Shown here piece after piece: positions 25,799-34,289 of a DNA stretch of 64,000 nucleotides. This DNA is from Pseudogracilibacillus sp037072025. Lineage in GTDB: Bacteria; Bacillota; Bacilli; Bacillales; Amphibacillaceae. The translations under genes and the position numbers were made by a program. The notes below the pieces were generated by a model. The model was not told the DNA's origin, ran no database searches, and was given only the letters and a program-made list of their open reading frames with translations. Each line of letters starts with the position of its first letter. The stretch's first letter is position 1. The stretch is from positions 1 to 64,000 of the forward strand of contig NZ_JAXHDD010000024.1 of the NCBI RefSeq assembly GCF_037072025.1, read 5' to 3'.

Positions 25799-26719
25799 TC
25801 AAAAAAAGATAAAAAGAAGAGTTAAACTTAACATAGAGTATTCATTGTATAATATCTCTACCAATACGAATGTGTTTTGCTTCTCCACCGCTGCCAGTCG
25901 TTTATCTGCATACGTTAAGCCTCTCGCTTTTCCTTCCGTAATGACATCTACATGATAGGAAGTTCCGGAAAACATCCCAGGATCAATCAGATAAGCGATT
26001 GCGCATAAGTCGTGAATCGGACTGTTGATGAATCCAAATTGTCTTCCAGAATGATTATAAAAATGAAGCAGTTCATATGCTAAATGACTAACACGGCCTT
26101 TATTTTTCAAACCATTAATTTCAGCGACTGTAATCTCAGCTTGTTCTGTTACATCTAGTCCCGACATCACAACAGGAATATCGGAATTGAAAACAATTTC
26201 TGCCGCCCCGGGATCAACGTAAATATTAAATTCATCAAGAGCGGTGGTATTACCATGGCCAAGTCCGCCGCCGATGATATTAATATATTCTATTTTATTG
26301 CGAATCTCGGGAAATACTTTAATTAATAATGCTATATTGGTTAAAGAGCCCAAACCTACAAGAATGACCTTTTGTGTGCATGCCATAATTTTTTCATACA
26401 TAAATAACACGGCGTTATCTGAAGCAATGGGATAGTGTTCTCCATTAAAATAAGGACCATCCATTCCGCTATCCCCATGTGCCTCAGGAGCAATGCGAAG
26501 TTCCTTTGTTAAAGAGCCTTTTTGTCCTGTTGCTAATGGAATTTCAGCCTGAACAAATTCCAAAATATTTTTTGCATTCGTTGTTACTTTCTCTAACGTT
26601 TGATTTCCACCGATCGTCGTAATGCCTAAAACACGTAATTTTTCCGCATGAGCTATAGCAGTTAAGATGGCTAAAGTATCATCATGCCCTGGGTCACAAT
26701 CAATTATTATATGCTTCAT
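25799..26719 (-). CDS. Inosine/uridine-preferring nucleoside hydrolase
   Basis: The protein of about 306 residues has the N-terminal calcium-binding motif I-I-D-C-D-P-G-H-D-D and the later I-N-S-P-I-H-D-L-C-A-I-A block that complete the active site of nucleoside hydrolases. These split nucleosides into ribose and base. AGAGGAAAAA precedes ATG at 26719. Two oddities: the frame upstream is open and continuous with an ABC ATPase fragment, and the last 15-20 residues (Y-S-M-L-S-L-T-L-L-F-I-F-F) are encoded by DNA matching the leader of the EamA genes. The natural C-terminus seems to have been replaced at a recombination joint. The catalytic core is intact. Confidence 0.85.
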   Translation of the reverse strand: MKHIIIDCDPGHDDTLAILTAIAHAEKLRVLGITTIGGNQTLEKVTTNAKNILEFVQAEIPLATGQKGSLTKELRIAPEAHGDSGMDGPYFNGEHYPIASDNAVLFMYEKIMACTQKVILVGLGSLTNIALLIKVFPEIRNKIEYINIIGGGLGHGNTTALDEFNIYVDPGAAEIVFNSDIPVVMSGLDVTEQAEITVAEINGLKNKGRVSHLAYELLHFYNHSGRQFGFINSPIHDLCAIAYLIDPGMFSGTSYHVDVITEGKARGLTYADKRLAAVEKQNTFVLVEILYNEYSMLSLTLLFIFF

Positions 26720-27047
26720 TTTTTCCTCTTTCTCTTCTAATAAATCTTCTATCGTTAACCCGTCTTTATGACCTAAAATGGTAGCCAATTGACAAATATA
26801 AGGCTGTTTTAAATGACTAAAAGTTAAAAGCTGCTCATCCCAAAATATTTCCATAGGAGATGCATCTCTTCTTTTTTGTTTATCTGCAAAAACAATCACC
26901 CGATTAAACTCTCGCACAACGAATTCCATATCATGTGTAATGGTAATAACAGTTTTATTTTGTTTGGATAAATCCTTAATCATATTGCCAAGACGCTCGA
27001 TCGATTCTCTGTCCTGTCGGCGGTAGGCTCGTCTAAAATGATTGTAT
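26720..27047 (-). pseudogene. C-terminal fragment of an ECF-transporter ATPase
   Basis: The minus strand encodes the Walker B region of an energy-coupling-factor ATPase (I-I-L-D-E-P-T-A), loses frame by one base near 27021, and continues with D-R-E-S-I-E-R-L, then T-V-I-T-I-T-H-D-M-E-F-V. The N-terminal two thirds, with Walker A, are missing. The frame runs without a stop into the nucleoside hydrolase. The original operon was probably a vitamin- or nucleoside-precursor importer plus hydrolase. Confidence 0.7.
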
Positions 27048-27215
27048 GATTATGTACTTTTATATTGCAGACTTGTGAAACGCTGAATAGTGTAGAATGT
27101 CTTATTTTTTTGAAACTTATGGTAAAATACTATACGACTAACCTAAAAGTAATTGGATAGGTGATTTAGTAATGTTTGGCTTAATGTGCGCACATGTTAA
27201 TCTTAGGAGGAAAAA

Positions 27216-28154
27216 ATGTTGGAGAAAATTAGTAGGCTTAGTTTAGTAATGTTTTTTGTTTTGCTTTTGACTGTTGTAGTAGGGTGTTCGAATGATGATA
27301 AGATTGAAAGTGACGAAGTTAACACTAGTAATGATTCAAAAGAAGGTTCAATTGATGAAGAAGAGGATGAAGTAACTGAAAAAGATTTAGTAGAGCGTAT
27401 TTTGCAGGAGTCAAATAAGAATAATGATAGGCTACTTAAAGAGGGGGGGTATTATTTATCGATAGATTTCTTTGATGAATATCGCCAGGAGTCATTCATC
27501 GAGGGAAACGAGGAGGACATTGAAGTCATTACTAGAGTTGCCGATTCACTAAGTGAATTAGAAAACGTATTGGAAGAAGATTATGAGTTAAGTAATGGTT
27601 TATTAGGTAAGATAGGGATTGATGATTATAGTAATATGATTTATATTCAAAATATAAATGATTCAGATGAATATGGGATAGAAATAAATTTAGGTGAGAT
27701 AGAGATTGAGGAAGGTAAGAAAATTTTAGATGGTTTGTCTTTTAGGGATGAAAGTATAACAGAAGAGGAACTAAAGGAATCCATCGGGGTAGATTATGAA
27801 AACATTAAATATTATGATAATAAAGGAACGGATTATGAAGTATCGGAATTCGCATTTATAAAAGATGAGGAAATTTCCATCGGGGTAGTATATTATAATC
27901 CTGAAGGGGAACATGATTATATACATATGTATGTAAGTAAGAATGACTTTGAAAAAGATGATGAAGTGGAAACAGTAAAAACAGAAAAGGGCAAAACAGT
28001 AGAGATGATAGATGATGGATATTACGTAGAGTGGTTTTGGGAAGAAGATGGATATAAATATAAAATCTCGGGCAACTATGACGAAGAAGAAGTAGAGGAA
28101 AAGGATGCCGTGTTAGATGTTATAGATAGTATGACAAAAACTTATGGTGAATAG
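27216..28154 (+). CDS. Acidic lipoprotein of unknown function
   Basis: The 312-residue precursor has a signal peptide and lipobox V-V-V-G-C with Cys24 as the lipidation site, so it should be anchored to the outer face of the membrane. The mature part is highly acidic (long D/E-rich linker, residues about 28-60) and then folds into beta-rich segments. It has no catalytic motif I can name. TAGGAGGAAAAA is a near-ideal ribosome binding site. Neighbouring fragments of small secreted proteins (28629 on) have a similar acidic style. Confidence 0.8.
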   Translation: MLEKISRLSLVMFFVLLLTVVVGCSNDDKIESDEVNTSNDSKEGSIDEEEDEVTEKDLVERILQESNKNNDRLLKEGGYYLSIDFFDEYRQESFIEGNEEDIEVITRVADSLSELENVLEEDYELSNGLLGKIGIDDYSNMIYIQNINDSDEYGIEINLGEIEIEEGKKILDGLSFRDESITEEELKESIGVDYENIKYYDNKGTDYEVSEFAFIKDEEISIGVVYYNPEGEHDYIHMYVSKNDFEKDDEVETVKTEKGKTVEMIDDGYYVEWFWEEDGYKYKISGNYDEEEVEEKDAVLDVIDSMTKTYGE

Positions 28155-28628
28155 AATAAGTGTTATAGTAGAACGGGTAGTGCTTTATTTCCAAGAAGTG
28201 AAGTAAAAAGAAAGTGTTTTACATGAAGACATGTATAGGCGTAATCATCGATTTGTTAAATTAGTGCTAAGCCAAATAGAAATACAAACACATAAAGAAG
28301 TAATAGAGATTGAAGGTACATCAATAGAGCATTCTATCTTGAGACGAATCTCAGTGCACAATCTATTTATGCTTATATTAGTTCATTAACGGAATATTAT
28401 AAAATGGAATGTGATGTGTTCATTTGTATAGATATTTGATATGTACTTCTTTGATTGTAAAGTTAAAGTAGAGCGAGCAGCTTTACCTAGTCTACTTTAA
28501 CTTTACTTTTATACTAAAATAACCTCTAAAACCTCTTTTGCTTATGATATGGTGCTCCGCACGCTGTCTAAAGGAGGTTTTTGACAGCATAAAAATAGTT
28601 ACGAGGAACGTAACTAAACATAATACAT
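28155..28628. other. Intergenic region with decayed gene pieces
   Basis: Around 28216-28388 the plus strand keeps open codons (R-F-V-K-L-V-L-S-Q-I-E then I-E-G-T-S-I-E-H-S-I-L) that loosely resemble the ligand domain of a TetR-type regulator, without start or HTH. A strong terminator follows at 28457, and near 28530-28585 AAAACCTC and GAGGTTTT form another loose hairpin. Confidence 0.35.
28457..28506 (+). terminator. Rho-independent terminator
   Basis: A perfect 16-bp stem, GTAAAGTTAAAGTAGA (28457-28472) with its inverted copy at 28491-28506, is followed by TTTTATAC. It would end transcripts from the lipoprotein gene region. Confidence 0.7.
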
Positions 28629-29060
28629 CTATAAATCTATCTTTTCCCCGTTAACTCTAAACTCAATTATTTCAGCAATTTTAAAATCATCTCTGTGTTC
28701 AATTATGTAAGCAATTTTGTAAGTTTCTCCATCTACTAATACCTCGCGATATTCAGATGTGGTTAATTTTTCCCCATCAAATTCATACTCACCGCTAATA
28801 TGTTCTATATTTTCTCCTACGATGTTTTTTTCAAAAATTTCACTAGTTAATTTATGATAATCCTCTGACAAAATAGCATAATTCCCATAATCACCGTACC
28901 ATTTTGCGTCAACAATCTCTAACCAATTAAACCACAGCTCTTCAGGATCTTCTCCGTATTCTTCAGCGATCTCGTATACAGTCTCCCGATCACCTGAGAA
29001 ATCATCTATTTAATCTTGTCATAATTATATCGTACCATTCAAGGTCTTCTTCGGTAAGAT
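28629..29060 (-). pseudogene. Decayed small acidic protein gene
   Basis: An open frame from about 29006 to 28629 encodes D-D-F-S-G-D-R-E-T-V-Y and E-E-Y-G-E-D-P-E-E-L-W-F, then a beta-rich acidic end (G-E-Y-E-F-D-G-E-K-L). A stop and frame change near 29008 separate it from an upstream piece, H-L-T-E-E-D-L-E-W-Y-D. A GGAGG site and a hydrophobic but broken leader occur further upstream near 29110-29130. The whole looks like a secreted or lipoprotein gene disabled by small indels. From ATG at 28871 only 80 residues could be made. Confidence 0.5.
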
Positions 29061-29240
29061 GTCTTAAATCCAATTAACAGAACACTACAAACTAATATAA
29101 TTGGTGCAACCAACAGACAATTAAAACCTCCTTTTCAAATTACATTTACTAAATTTTAACATTTAACAAGAGGAATGCCTATTAAATACAGAATTAATCT
29201 ATATAGAGTTTTTAAAAAATAATTATTGGAGGAGTTAATT

Positions 29241-29408
29241 ATGAAAAAAACTTTCGTTTATGTAAGTAGCAATTTTTACAATGTCAATATCCCTGATTGT
29301 ATGTGCTTTAATGTACATTCCATTTTATTGTTTACCCTCACTTATGATACGGTTCTGCTTAATTCACTTGTAATATTTATGTTCACACTCAGACCCCATT
29401 TAATATAA
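29241..29408 (+). pseudogene. Short ORF with strong RBS, probably a broken signal-peptide gene
   Basis: GGAGGAG lies ideally before ATG at 29241, but the product loses sense after M-K-K-T-F-V-Y-V-S-S. In another frame the DNA continues as a hydrophobic helix (S-I-S-L-I-V-C-A-L-M). This suggests a frameshifted leader of a small membrane or secreted protein. Coding value now is doubtful. Confidence 0.25.
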
Positions 29409-29448
29409 AAGGAGACCATAATAGTCTCCGGTAGGCTATCTTATTTCA

Positions 29449-30444
29449 TCACTTTTTTAGATTATTGTTCTCAATAAATTGATCAAAATCATCGGAAGTG
29501 TTTTGAGCAATTCGATGTTGATTAAACCTTTTGTATTCTTGAATCGCAATCTCATCTGCAACGGCTTTTGAGACCTTCCCAGCATTTTCAAGAATATCAC
29601 GATCATTGAATTGCAGAAAAGCATTTAATCTAGCAATCCAATCCTTCATATACATTGGACGTTGCCTTTCAGCCTGATCCTCAGCATAATCCAAATACAT
29701 CGTAACAATTCGATTTAGTGACTTTAACTCCTTTTCAGATAAGTAATTTTTAGCTACTGTCACATCTCGCTTACGTACTTTATCACCTTTCCAAGAAGTA
29801 AGTCCCATGTTTTCTTTCTCTGCATTTGCTCTTTCTGCTATGAGTTCGGCTGCCGTTTGACCATGAATGGCAAAGTGCAATTTATTTTGTACCGTTGCAA
29901 AGAATTCTTGTGTAATCTCTGCTTTAGGGTCATAATCTACAGAGGTAGCATAAATGTCTGTAATCTTTTGATAGAATCTTTTCTCTGAAGCACGAATGTC
30001 ACGAATTCGTTCTAGTAATTCATCGAAATAATCCTGCCCGAAATTATGCATTTCTTTCAAACGATCATCATCCATTGTAAAACCTTTGACAAGATATTCA
30101 TTTAATCGTTCAGTTGCCCACTGGCGAAATTGTGTACCTCGATGAGAACGGACACGATAACCTATTGCGATAATCATTTGGAGGTTGTAGTGTTTTGTTT
30201 TTCTTTCTACCTTTCTTACGCCTTCATTTTGAACTTGTAAGTAATACTTACAAGTTGATTCTTCTCGTAATTCTGCTTCTTCGTATATCTTTTTAATATG
30301 AAGTGTAATATTTTGTGGTGAGGTTTGATATAACTCTGCAATCGCCTTTTGAGTCATCCAAACTGTTTCATTTTCTAATCTAACATCTATTTTGGTATTT
30401 CCGTCCTCTGTCTGATAGATTAAAATATCCGTTTCATTTTGCAT
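29449..30444 (-). CDS. RhuM-family protein
   Basis: This protein of about 331 residues matches the RhuM (virulence-associated) family. It has the N-terminal T-V-W-M-T-Q-K-A-I-A-E-L-Y-Q-T-S segment, a helix-turn-helix-like part, then Y-N-L-Q-M-I-I-A-I-G-Y-R-V-R-S and F-R-Q-W-A-T-E-R-L, a hallmark of the family. RhuM genes occur in pathogenicity islands, phages and next to toxin or restriction genes; their biochemical role is not settled. A GTG at 30453 overlaps the GGGAG site, so ATG at 30444 is preferred. It stands alone here, beside a group II intron remnant. Confidence 0.88.
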   Translation of the reverse strand: MQNETDILIYQTEDGNTKIDVRLENETVWMTQKAIAELYQTSPQNITLHIKKIYEEAELREESTCKYYLQVQNEGVRKVERKTKHYNLQMIIAIGYRVRSHRGTQFRQWATERLNEYLVKGFTMDDDRLKEMHNFGQDYFDELLERIRDIRASEKRFYQKITDIYATSVDYDPKAEITQEFFATVQNKLHFAIHGQTAAELIAERANAEKENMGLTSWKGDKVRKRDVTVAKNYLSEKELKSLNRIVTMYLDYAEDQAERQRPMYMKDWIARLNAFLQFNDRDILENAGKVSKAVADEIAIQEYKRFNQHRIAQNTSDDFDQFIENNNLKK

Positions 30445-30987
30445 CCTCTTCACTCCCTTATCTACTTCATCTATGTACTATTATAACATTTTAAGACTAG
30501 ATACTAAATAAAAATGAGAACATTTATTCCTATTAATGATGACTTTTATCTTTGTATGAAAAAGTAACCCCCAAACCCTTTAAAGGAGCAATCCAATTTA
30601 TTATTAAATTTGTTCTATACAGTTTTACTTAACTCAATTTCCACCCTTTGTTTTACCGCTATTTATATATGAATGCCAAAGATCAAAAGAAATTAAAACG
30701 AGCTATGGAACGTGCAAGAGAAAAAGGCGAAGTCTATTATAATGAATGGAGACTTCGCAAAATGAAAAACGCTAGTACCGTAAGAACTACTTGACGTCAT
30801 GGAACACGGGTAAAGCCGTATGCCTTAATAGGGCACGTGCAGTTTATATGAGGGGATAGCCACGTAAGTGAGTGTCCTACTCTCTTATATTATTCTAGTA
30901 ATGAACTTACATTTAATTTTAGTTTTGAAAGCTAATCAAAAATAATTAACCTTTAATGCATGAAAAGCAATTACTGTCCCCCATGTT
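30445..30987. other. Intergenic region with a group II intron remnant
   Basis: A 41-codon frame at 30669-30794 (basic, K-K-L-K-R-A-M-E-R-A-R-E-K) has no good ribosome binding site and is not recognised. Directly after it comes the domain V/VI-like structure at 30812-30886. The rest shows nothing. Confidence 0.4.
30812..30886 (+). ncRNA. Group II intron domain V/VI remnant
   Basis: AAGCCGTATGCC followed by TTAATA and GGGCACGTGCAGTTT closely follows the pattern of group II intron domain V, including the AGC triad and the G-C-A-C-G-T return strand. It is followed by a domain VI-like hairpin, AGGGGATAGCC...GTCCTACTC, where the intron's 3' end would be. No reverse transcriptase gene or 5' intron end is visible nearby, so this is a 3' stub. 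Confidence 0.55.
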
Positions 30988-31887
30988 TCATCCAAATCCT
31001 TGTTTCAGGTATTTTAAAAATTCATTTTCAATAATTGAAACATGTTTATTTTTAGGAAGTAGATAAATTAAAGATAGTGTAGAATTTTCTCCGAGTTCAA
31101 ATGGGATTGCAACAATATCTCCCTTCTTTATTAGAGGATCTTGTTTCACCCAAAAATCGGTGTAAATGCCGATTGCAAGATTATTCGCAATCACATTTTT
31201 TAGTACTTCATTGTTATTGGAAATTAAAAAGATATTTGGTTTCCCGCTTCTTGAAAGTAAACTTTCCCAAAAATTCCTCCCAGGACTTTCATTTCGGAGC
31301 GCGAGTGGGTATTGTACTACTTCTTTAGGAGTGAGTTTGGAATACTGAGTAAGGACGGAATTTTTACTAACACAAACTTGAAAACTCGTTTCCAGTAAAG
31401 AACGATAGGTTAATGAAGAGTCAATACTATCCATATCCTTGGAATTAATATAGGTGAGACCGATATCAATCTCGTTGTTTCTAACAATTTTTTCAATATT
31501 ATTTACGTAATCTTCGCTAATAATCAGCTGTACATTCGGGTATACTTGTTTGAATTTATAGAGAATCTTCGGAAGTAAGGTTGTAAAGAAAATGGAGGAG
31601 GCAGCAATTTTTAAGGTACCTTTCATTAAAGAGCTATTGTATCCTAATTCTTTTAGTTCTTGTACTTTATAATAAACCTCATATGCTAAATCGAGTACCT
31701 TTTTTCCTTCCTCGGTACAGATTGTTCCAGAACGAGATCGTTTAAAAATAATTAATCCAAGTTCTGATTCTAAACTTGATAATGATTGACTAATAGCAGA
31801 GTGCGAAACATGCAATTTTTCAGCAGCTTTTGAGATTGTTCCTTGCTTAGCTACCTCGATAACATATTCAAGTTGCTCAATATTCAT
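30988..31887 (-). CDS. LysR-family transcriptional regulator
   Basis: The 299-residue protein has an N-terminal helix-turn-helix (residues 1-60: M-N-I-E-Q-L-E-Y-V-I-E-V-A and A-A-E-K-L-H-V-S-H-S-A-I-S-Q-S-L) and a periplasmic-binding-protein-like effector domain (about 90-295). It is encoded divergently from the large catabolic cluster that begins at 32599, the classic position for a LysR activator of a degradation pathway. The intergenic region contains the palindrome block 32071-32148, which recurs at 41002, making it the likely binding site. Confidence 0.93.
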   Translation of the reverse strand: MNIEQLEYVIEVAKQGTISKAAEKLHVSHSAISQSLSSLESELGLIIFKRSRSGTICTEEGKKVLDLAYEVYYKVQELKELGYNSSLMKGTLKIAASSIFFTTLLPKILYKFKQVYPNVQLIISEDYVNNIEKIVRNNEIDIGLTYINSKDMDSIDSSLTYRSLLETSFQVCVSKNSVLTQYSKLTPKEVVQYPLALRNESPGRNFWESLLSRSGKPNIFLISNNNEVLKNVIANNLAIGIYTDFWVKQDPLIKKGDIVAIPFELGENSTLSLIYLLPKNKHVSIIENEFLKYLKQGFG

Positions 31888-32070
31888 AGAAAAACTCCTT
31901 TATCATGTTTTAGAAATAATATTCTACTAGATGAATGGAAGCTTGTAATTCATAATAATGTCTCTTCTATGCTAACATCGCTCCTCTACGCTTTCTAAGA
32001 ATAGAATATACTAATATTAAATAATATTCAAAATTGTATTAGCTATGCCTTTAAACATTTTCTTATTGTC

Positions 32071-32148
32071 AATTTTGGTTACAATGATGTATTAAATACT
32101 AACTTTACTATTTAGTAAATTCATAATAGAGTGAAATTAGCAAATATT
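32071..32148 (+). promoter_or_regulatory. Shared promoter/operator block, copy 1
   Basis: About 78 bp match 41002-41079, with identical spacing of a TACAA...TTGTA-like palindrome, the run TAACTTTACTATT, then TAAATTCA and TGAAATT. The palindrome ends 8 bp before that run in both copies. It is most simply read as a co-regulated promoter bound by the divergent LysR protein or another cluster regulator. Confidence 0.6.
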
Positions 32149-32168
32149 TTAAATATATTAAAGAAATA

Positions 32169-32182
32169 TGAAAGCGTTATCA
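32169..32182 (+). promoter_or_regulatory. cre box (CcpA site)
   Basis: TGAAAGCGTTATCA fits the catabolite-responsive element consensus of Firmicutes fully. It lies just downstream of the candidate promoter, where bound CcpA would act as a roadblock, implying carbon catabolite repression of the cluster. A second copy with one mismatch, AGAAAGCGTTATCA, lies at 32549-32562. Confidence 0.65.
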
Positions 32183-32598
32183 AATATATTGCTAAGAAAA
32201 TATACGAAAAAGAACGAAGATTTTTGAAAGTAAAAATAGATGTGATCACAGTAATTAGTTATTCAACGAGAATTAGAAATTTGTTTCTAGTAAAAACAGC
32301 TTAGGATTAGATCCGGCATAAAAAATTCAGTTTATGAACGGCTAATCTTTTAATCTTAAAATTATTGCAACCTAGTTTAGTAAAGCTGTGAAGAAAATCT
32401 AATAGAAAGGGGCGAGAATTGCAGTCGGCGAAGGAAAAGAAGCGTGCAGTTTGTATGAAAGGAAAAAATGGTGGGTGGTAATCCGAGACCACAGAATCGT
32501 AAAGCTGGCAATTTAGGTTGATTATTCCTCTATTTTGAACAAAGGTTAGAAAGCGTTATCAGGAGAGAGCATGGTTTTACTCATTAGGAGGTTGGTCT

Positions 32599-34227
32599 AT
32601 GTTTACTAAAGAGAAAAGGTTGATGTTTATAGGTTTATTCATGATCTTTTTACTGATTTTTGGTGCATGTTCAGAGGATACGGAAAAAGTGAGGGAAGGA
32701 GGAGAACAATCTTCGGATTCGGAAGCAGCTGAATCAACGGAACCTAAACATGGGGGAACGTATACGATGTTAAATGCCTCTGATATCGATACGCTTGACC
32801 CCCATTTAGGAAGCTCTATAGGTACGCATTTTCCAGCTGGATTTATATACAATAAACTTCTAACCTATGAGACTGGACCGGATGCAAGTTATGACGATTA
32901 TCATATCGTTCCTGATTTAGCGAAGGATTGGGAGATTTCGGATGATCATTTAGTTTATACTTTCCATTTACGTGAAGCTTATTTTCATGATATCCCTCCA
33001 GTTAACGGTCGCAAGCTTGTTGCAGACGATGTTGTTGCCACAATGAATCGAATTATAGAGTTACCAGGGCATCAAGTTGACCTATTGGAACCAGTTGAAA
33101 AAGTTGAAGCTCCTGATGATGAAACGGTTGTCTTCACATTAAGCGAACCATTTGCCCCATTTCTCTATAATCTGGCCAATCATTTCATGTGGATATTACC
33201 ACGCGAAGGGATTGATGGTGAATTTGATTTAGCAACAAATGCTATTGGCACGGGACCGTTTATGCTAGATGAATGGGAATTAAATGTAAAAAGAGTTTTT
33301 ACTCGAAATCCAAATTATTTTGAAGAAGGAAAACCTTATCTTGATAAAGTGGAGTTTTTGATTGTACCTGATCAAGCAGCGCATATATCTGCATTTCGGA
33401 CTGGAGAAGCAGAAGTCATTGACCGACTAATGCCAAGTCAATTGACAGCGGTTGTGGATTCAAATCCAGATGTTACAATTTGGAAAACATTGATGGCTAC
33501 CCATATTCAAACATTAATGAATGTGGGAAATGAACCGTTTGACGATCTTCGGGTACGTCAAGCAGTCAGTATGGCGATAGATAGGAAGAGTGCAGTGGAG
33601 AATATTTTTGGCGGTGGGGAATTGAGTGGACCGGTAAATCCGACATTAGGTGACTGGGCACTGCCATTAGAAGAATTGGAGAACTTGTCACCGTATGATC
33701 CAGAGCGGGCAAAAGAATTATTAGCAGAAGCAGGCTATCCAGATGGCTTTGATACAACAATCTTAAGTACAGAAGCTACTGGTCCTCAAGTTTCTAGTTT
33801 TGCAGAATGGGTAGCGGAGGATTTAAGAGAAATTGGTATTCGTGCAGAAATTCAATTGGCTGATGGCCCTTTGTTTATTGAGGGATGGACGAGCAGTAAT
33901 TTTGATATCGTAGTAACGTTTAATAATTATTATCAAGAGGCTGATGAATGGTTATATTCGCAATATAAAACGGGACAGTTTTGGAATACTTCGGGAATTA
34001 GTGATCCGAAGCTAGATGAAATGTTGGATGAACAACGTAGAATTCTTGACCCCGAAGAGAGAAAAGAAAAAGTTCACGAGATTCAACGTTATATTCTTGA
34101 AAATGTTGTTACGGCAGTGACAGTTTCTCCAGAAATACAGACGCTATATCAACCATATGTAAAGAATATCTATCCGCATGCTTCGTATGGGGGAGGGTAT
34201 TTTAAAGATGTTTGGATAAGCGATTAA
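32599..34227 (+). CDS. ABC transporter substrate-binding lipoprotein (SBP_bac_5)
   Basis: The 542-residue precursor has a signal peptide and lipobox ending at Cys24 (I-F-G-A-C). Family 5 extracellular solute-binding features are clear: G-G-T-Y-T-M-L, the F-H-L-R-E and A-I-G-T-G-P-F-M-L patterns, V-R-Q-A-V-S-M-A-I-D-R, and the final D-V-W-I. Such proteins capture peptides, opines, nickel or oligosaccharides outside the membrane. AGGAGG precedes the ATG. It is the first gene of the cluster, with ATPase and permease partners at 37036-40969. Confidence 0.92.
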   Translation: MFTKEKRLMFIGLFMIFLLIFGACSEDTEKVREGGEQSSDSEAAESTEPKHGGTYTMLNASDIDTLDPHLGSSIGTHFPAGFIYNKLLTYETGPDASYDDYHIVPDLAKDWEISDDHLVYTFHLREAYFHDIPPVNGRKLVADDVVATMNRIIELPGHQVDLLEPVEKVEAPDDETVVFTLSEPFAPFLYNLANHFMWILPREGIDGEFDLATNAIGTGPFMLDEWELNVKRVFTRNPNYFEEGKPYLDKVEFLIVPDQAAHISAFRTGEAEVIDRLMPSQLTAVVDSNPDVTIWKTLMATHIQTLMNVGNEPFDDLRVRQAVSMAIDRKSAVENIFGGGELSGPVNPTLGDWALPLEELENLSPYDPERAKELLAEAGYPDGFDTTILSTEATGPQVSSFAEWVAEDLREIGIRAEIQLADGPLFIEGWTSSNFDIVVTFNNYYQEADEWLYSQYKTGQFWNTSGISDPKLDEMLDEQRRILDPEERKEKVHEIQRYILENVVTAVTVSPEIQTLYQPYVKNIYPHASYGGGYFKDVWISD

Positions 34228-34289
34228 CAGATAATTCGAACATATTTTACAGCTTGATTAGTGAGATTTTACGTAAAGGAGTTATATAA

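Larger units (their letters stand above)
31888..32598. promoter_or_regulatory. Control region of the catabolic cluster
   Basis: This 711-bp region has no gene. It contains an imperfect palindrome TACAATGATGTA (32080-32091), a promoter-like pair CTAACT (32099-32104) and CATAAT (32122-32127) 17 bp apart, and a second palindrome TTACTATTTAGTAA (32105-32118). A cre box follows at 32169 and a near-cre at 32549. The leader to the first gene would be about 450 bases long, with no structure I can name. Confidence 0.55.

Noticed and set aside
32307..32492. 61-codon minus-strand ORF in the cluster control region
   Set aside because: No ribosome binding site and no protein-like pattern; it overlaps the leader of the SBP gene.
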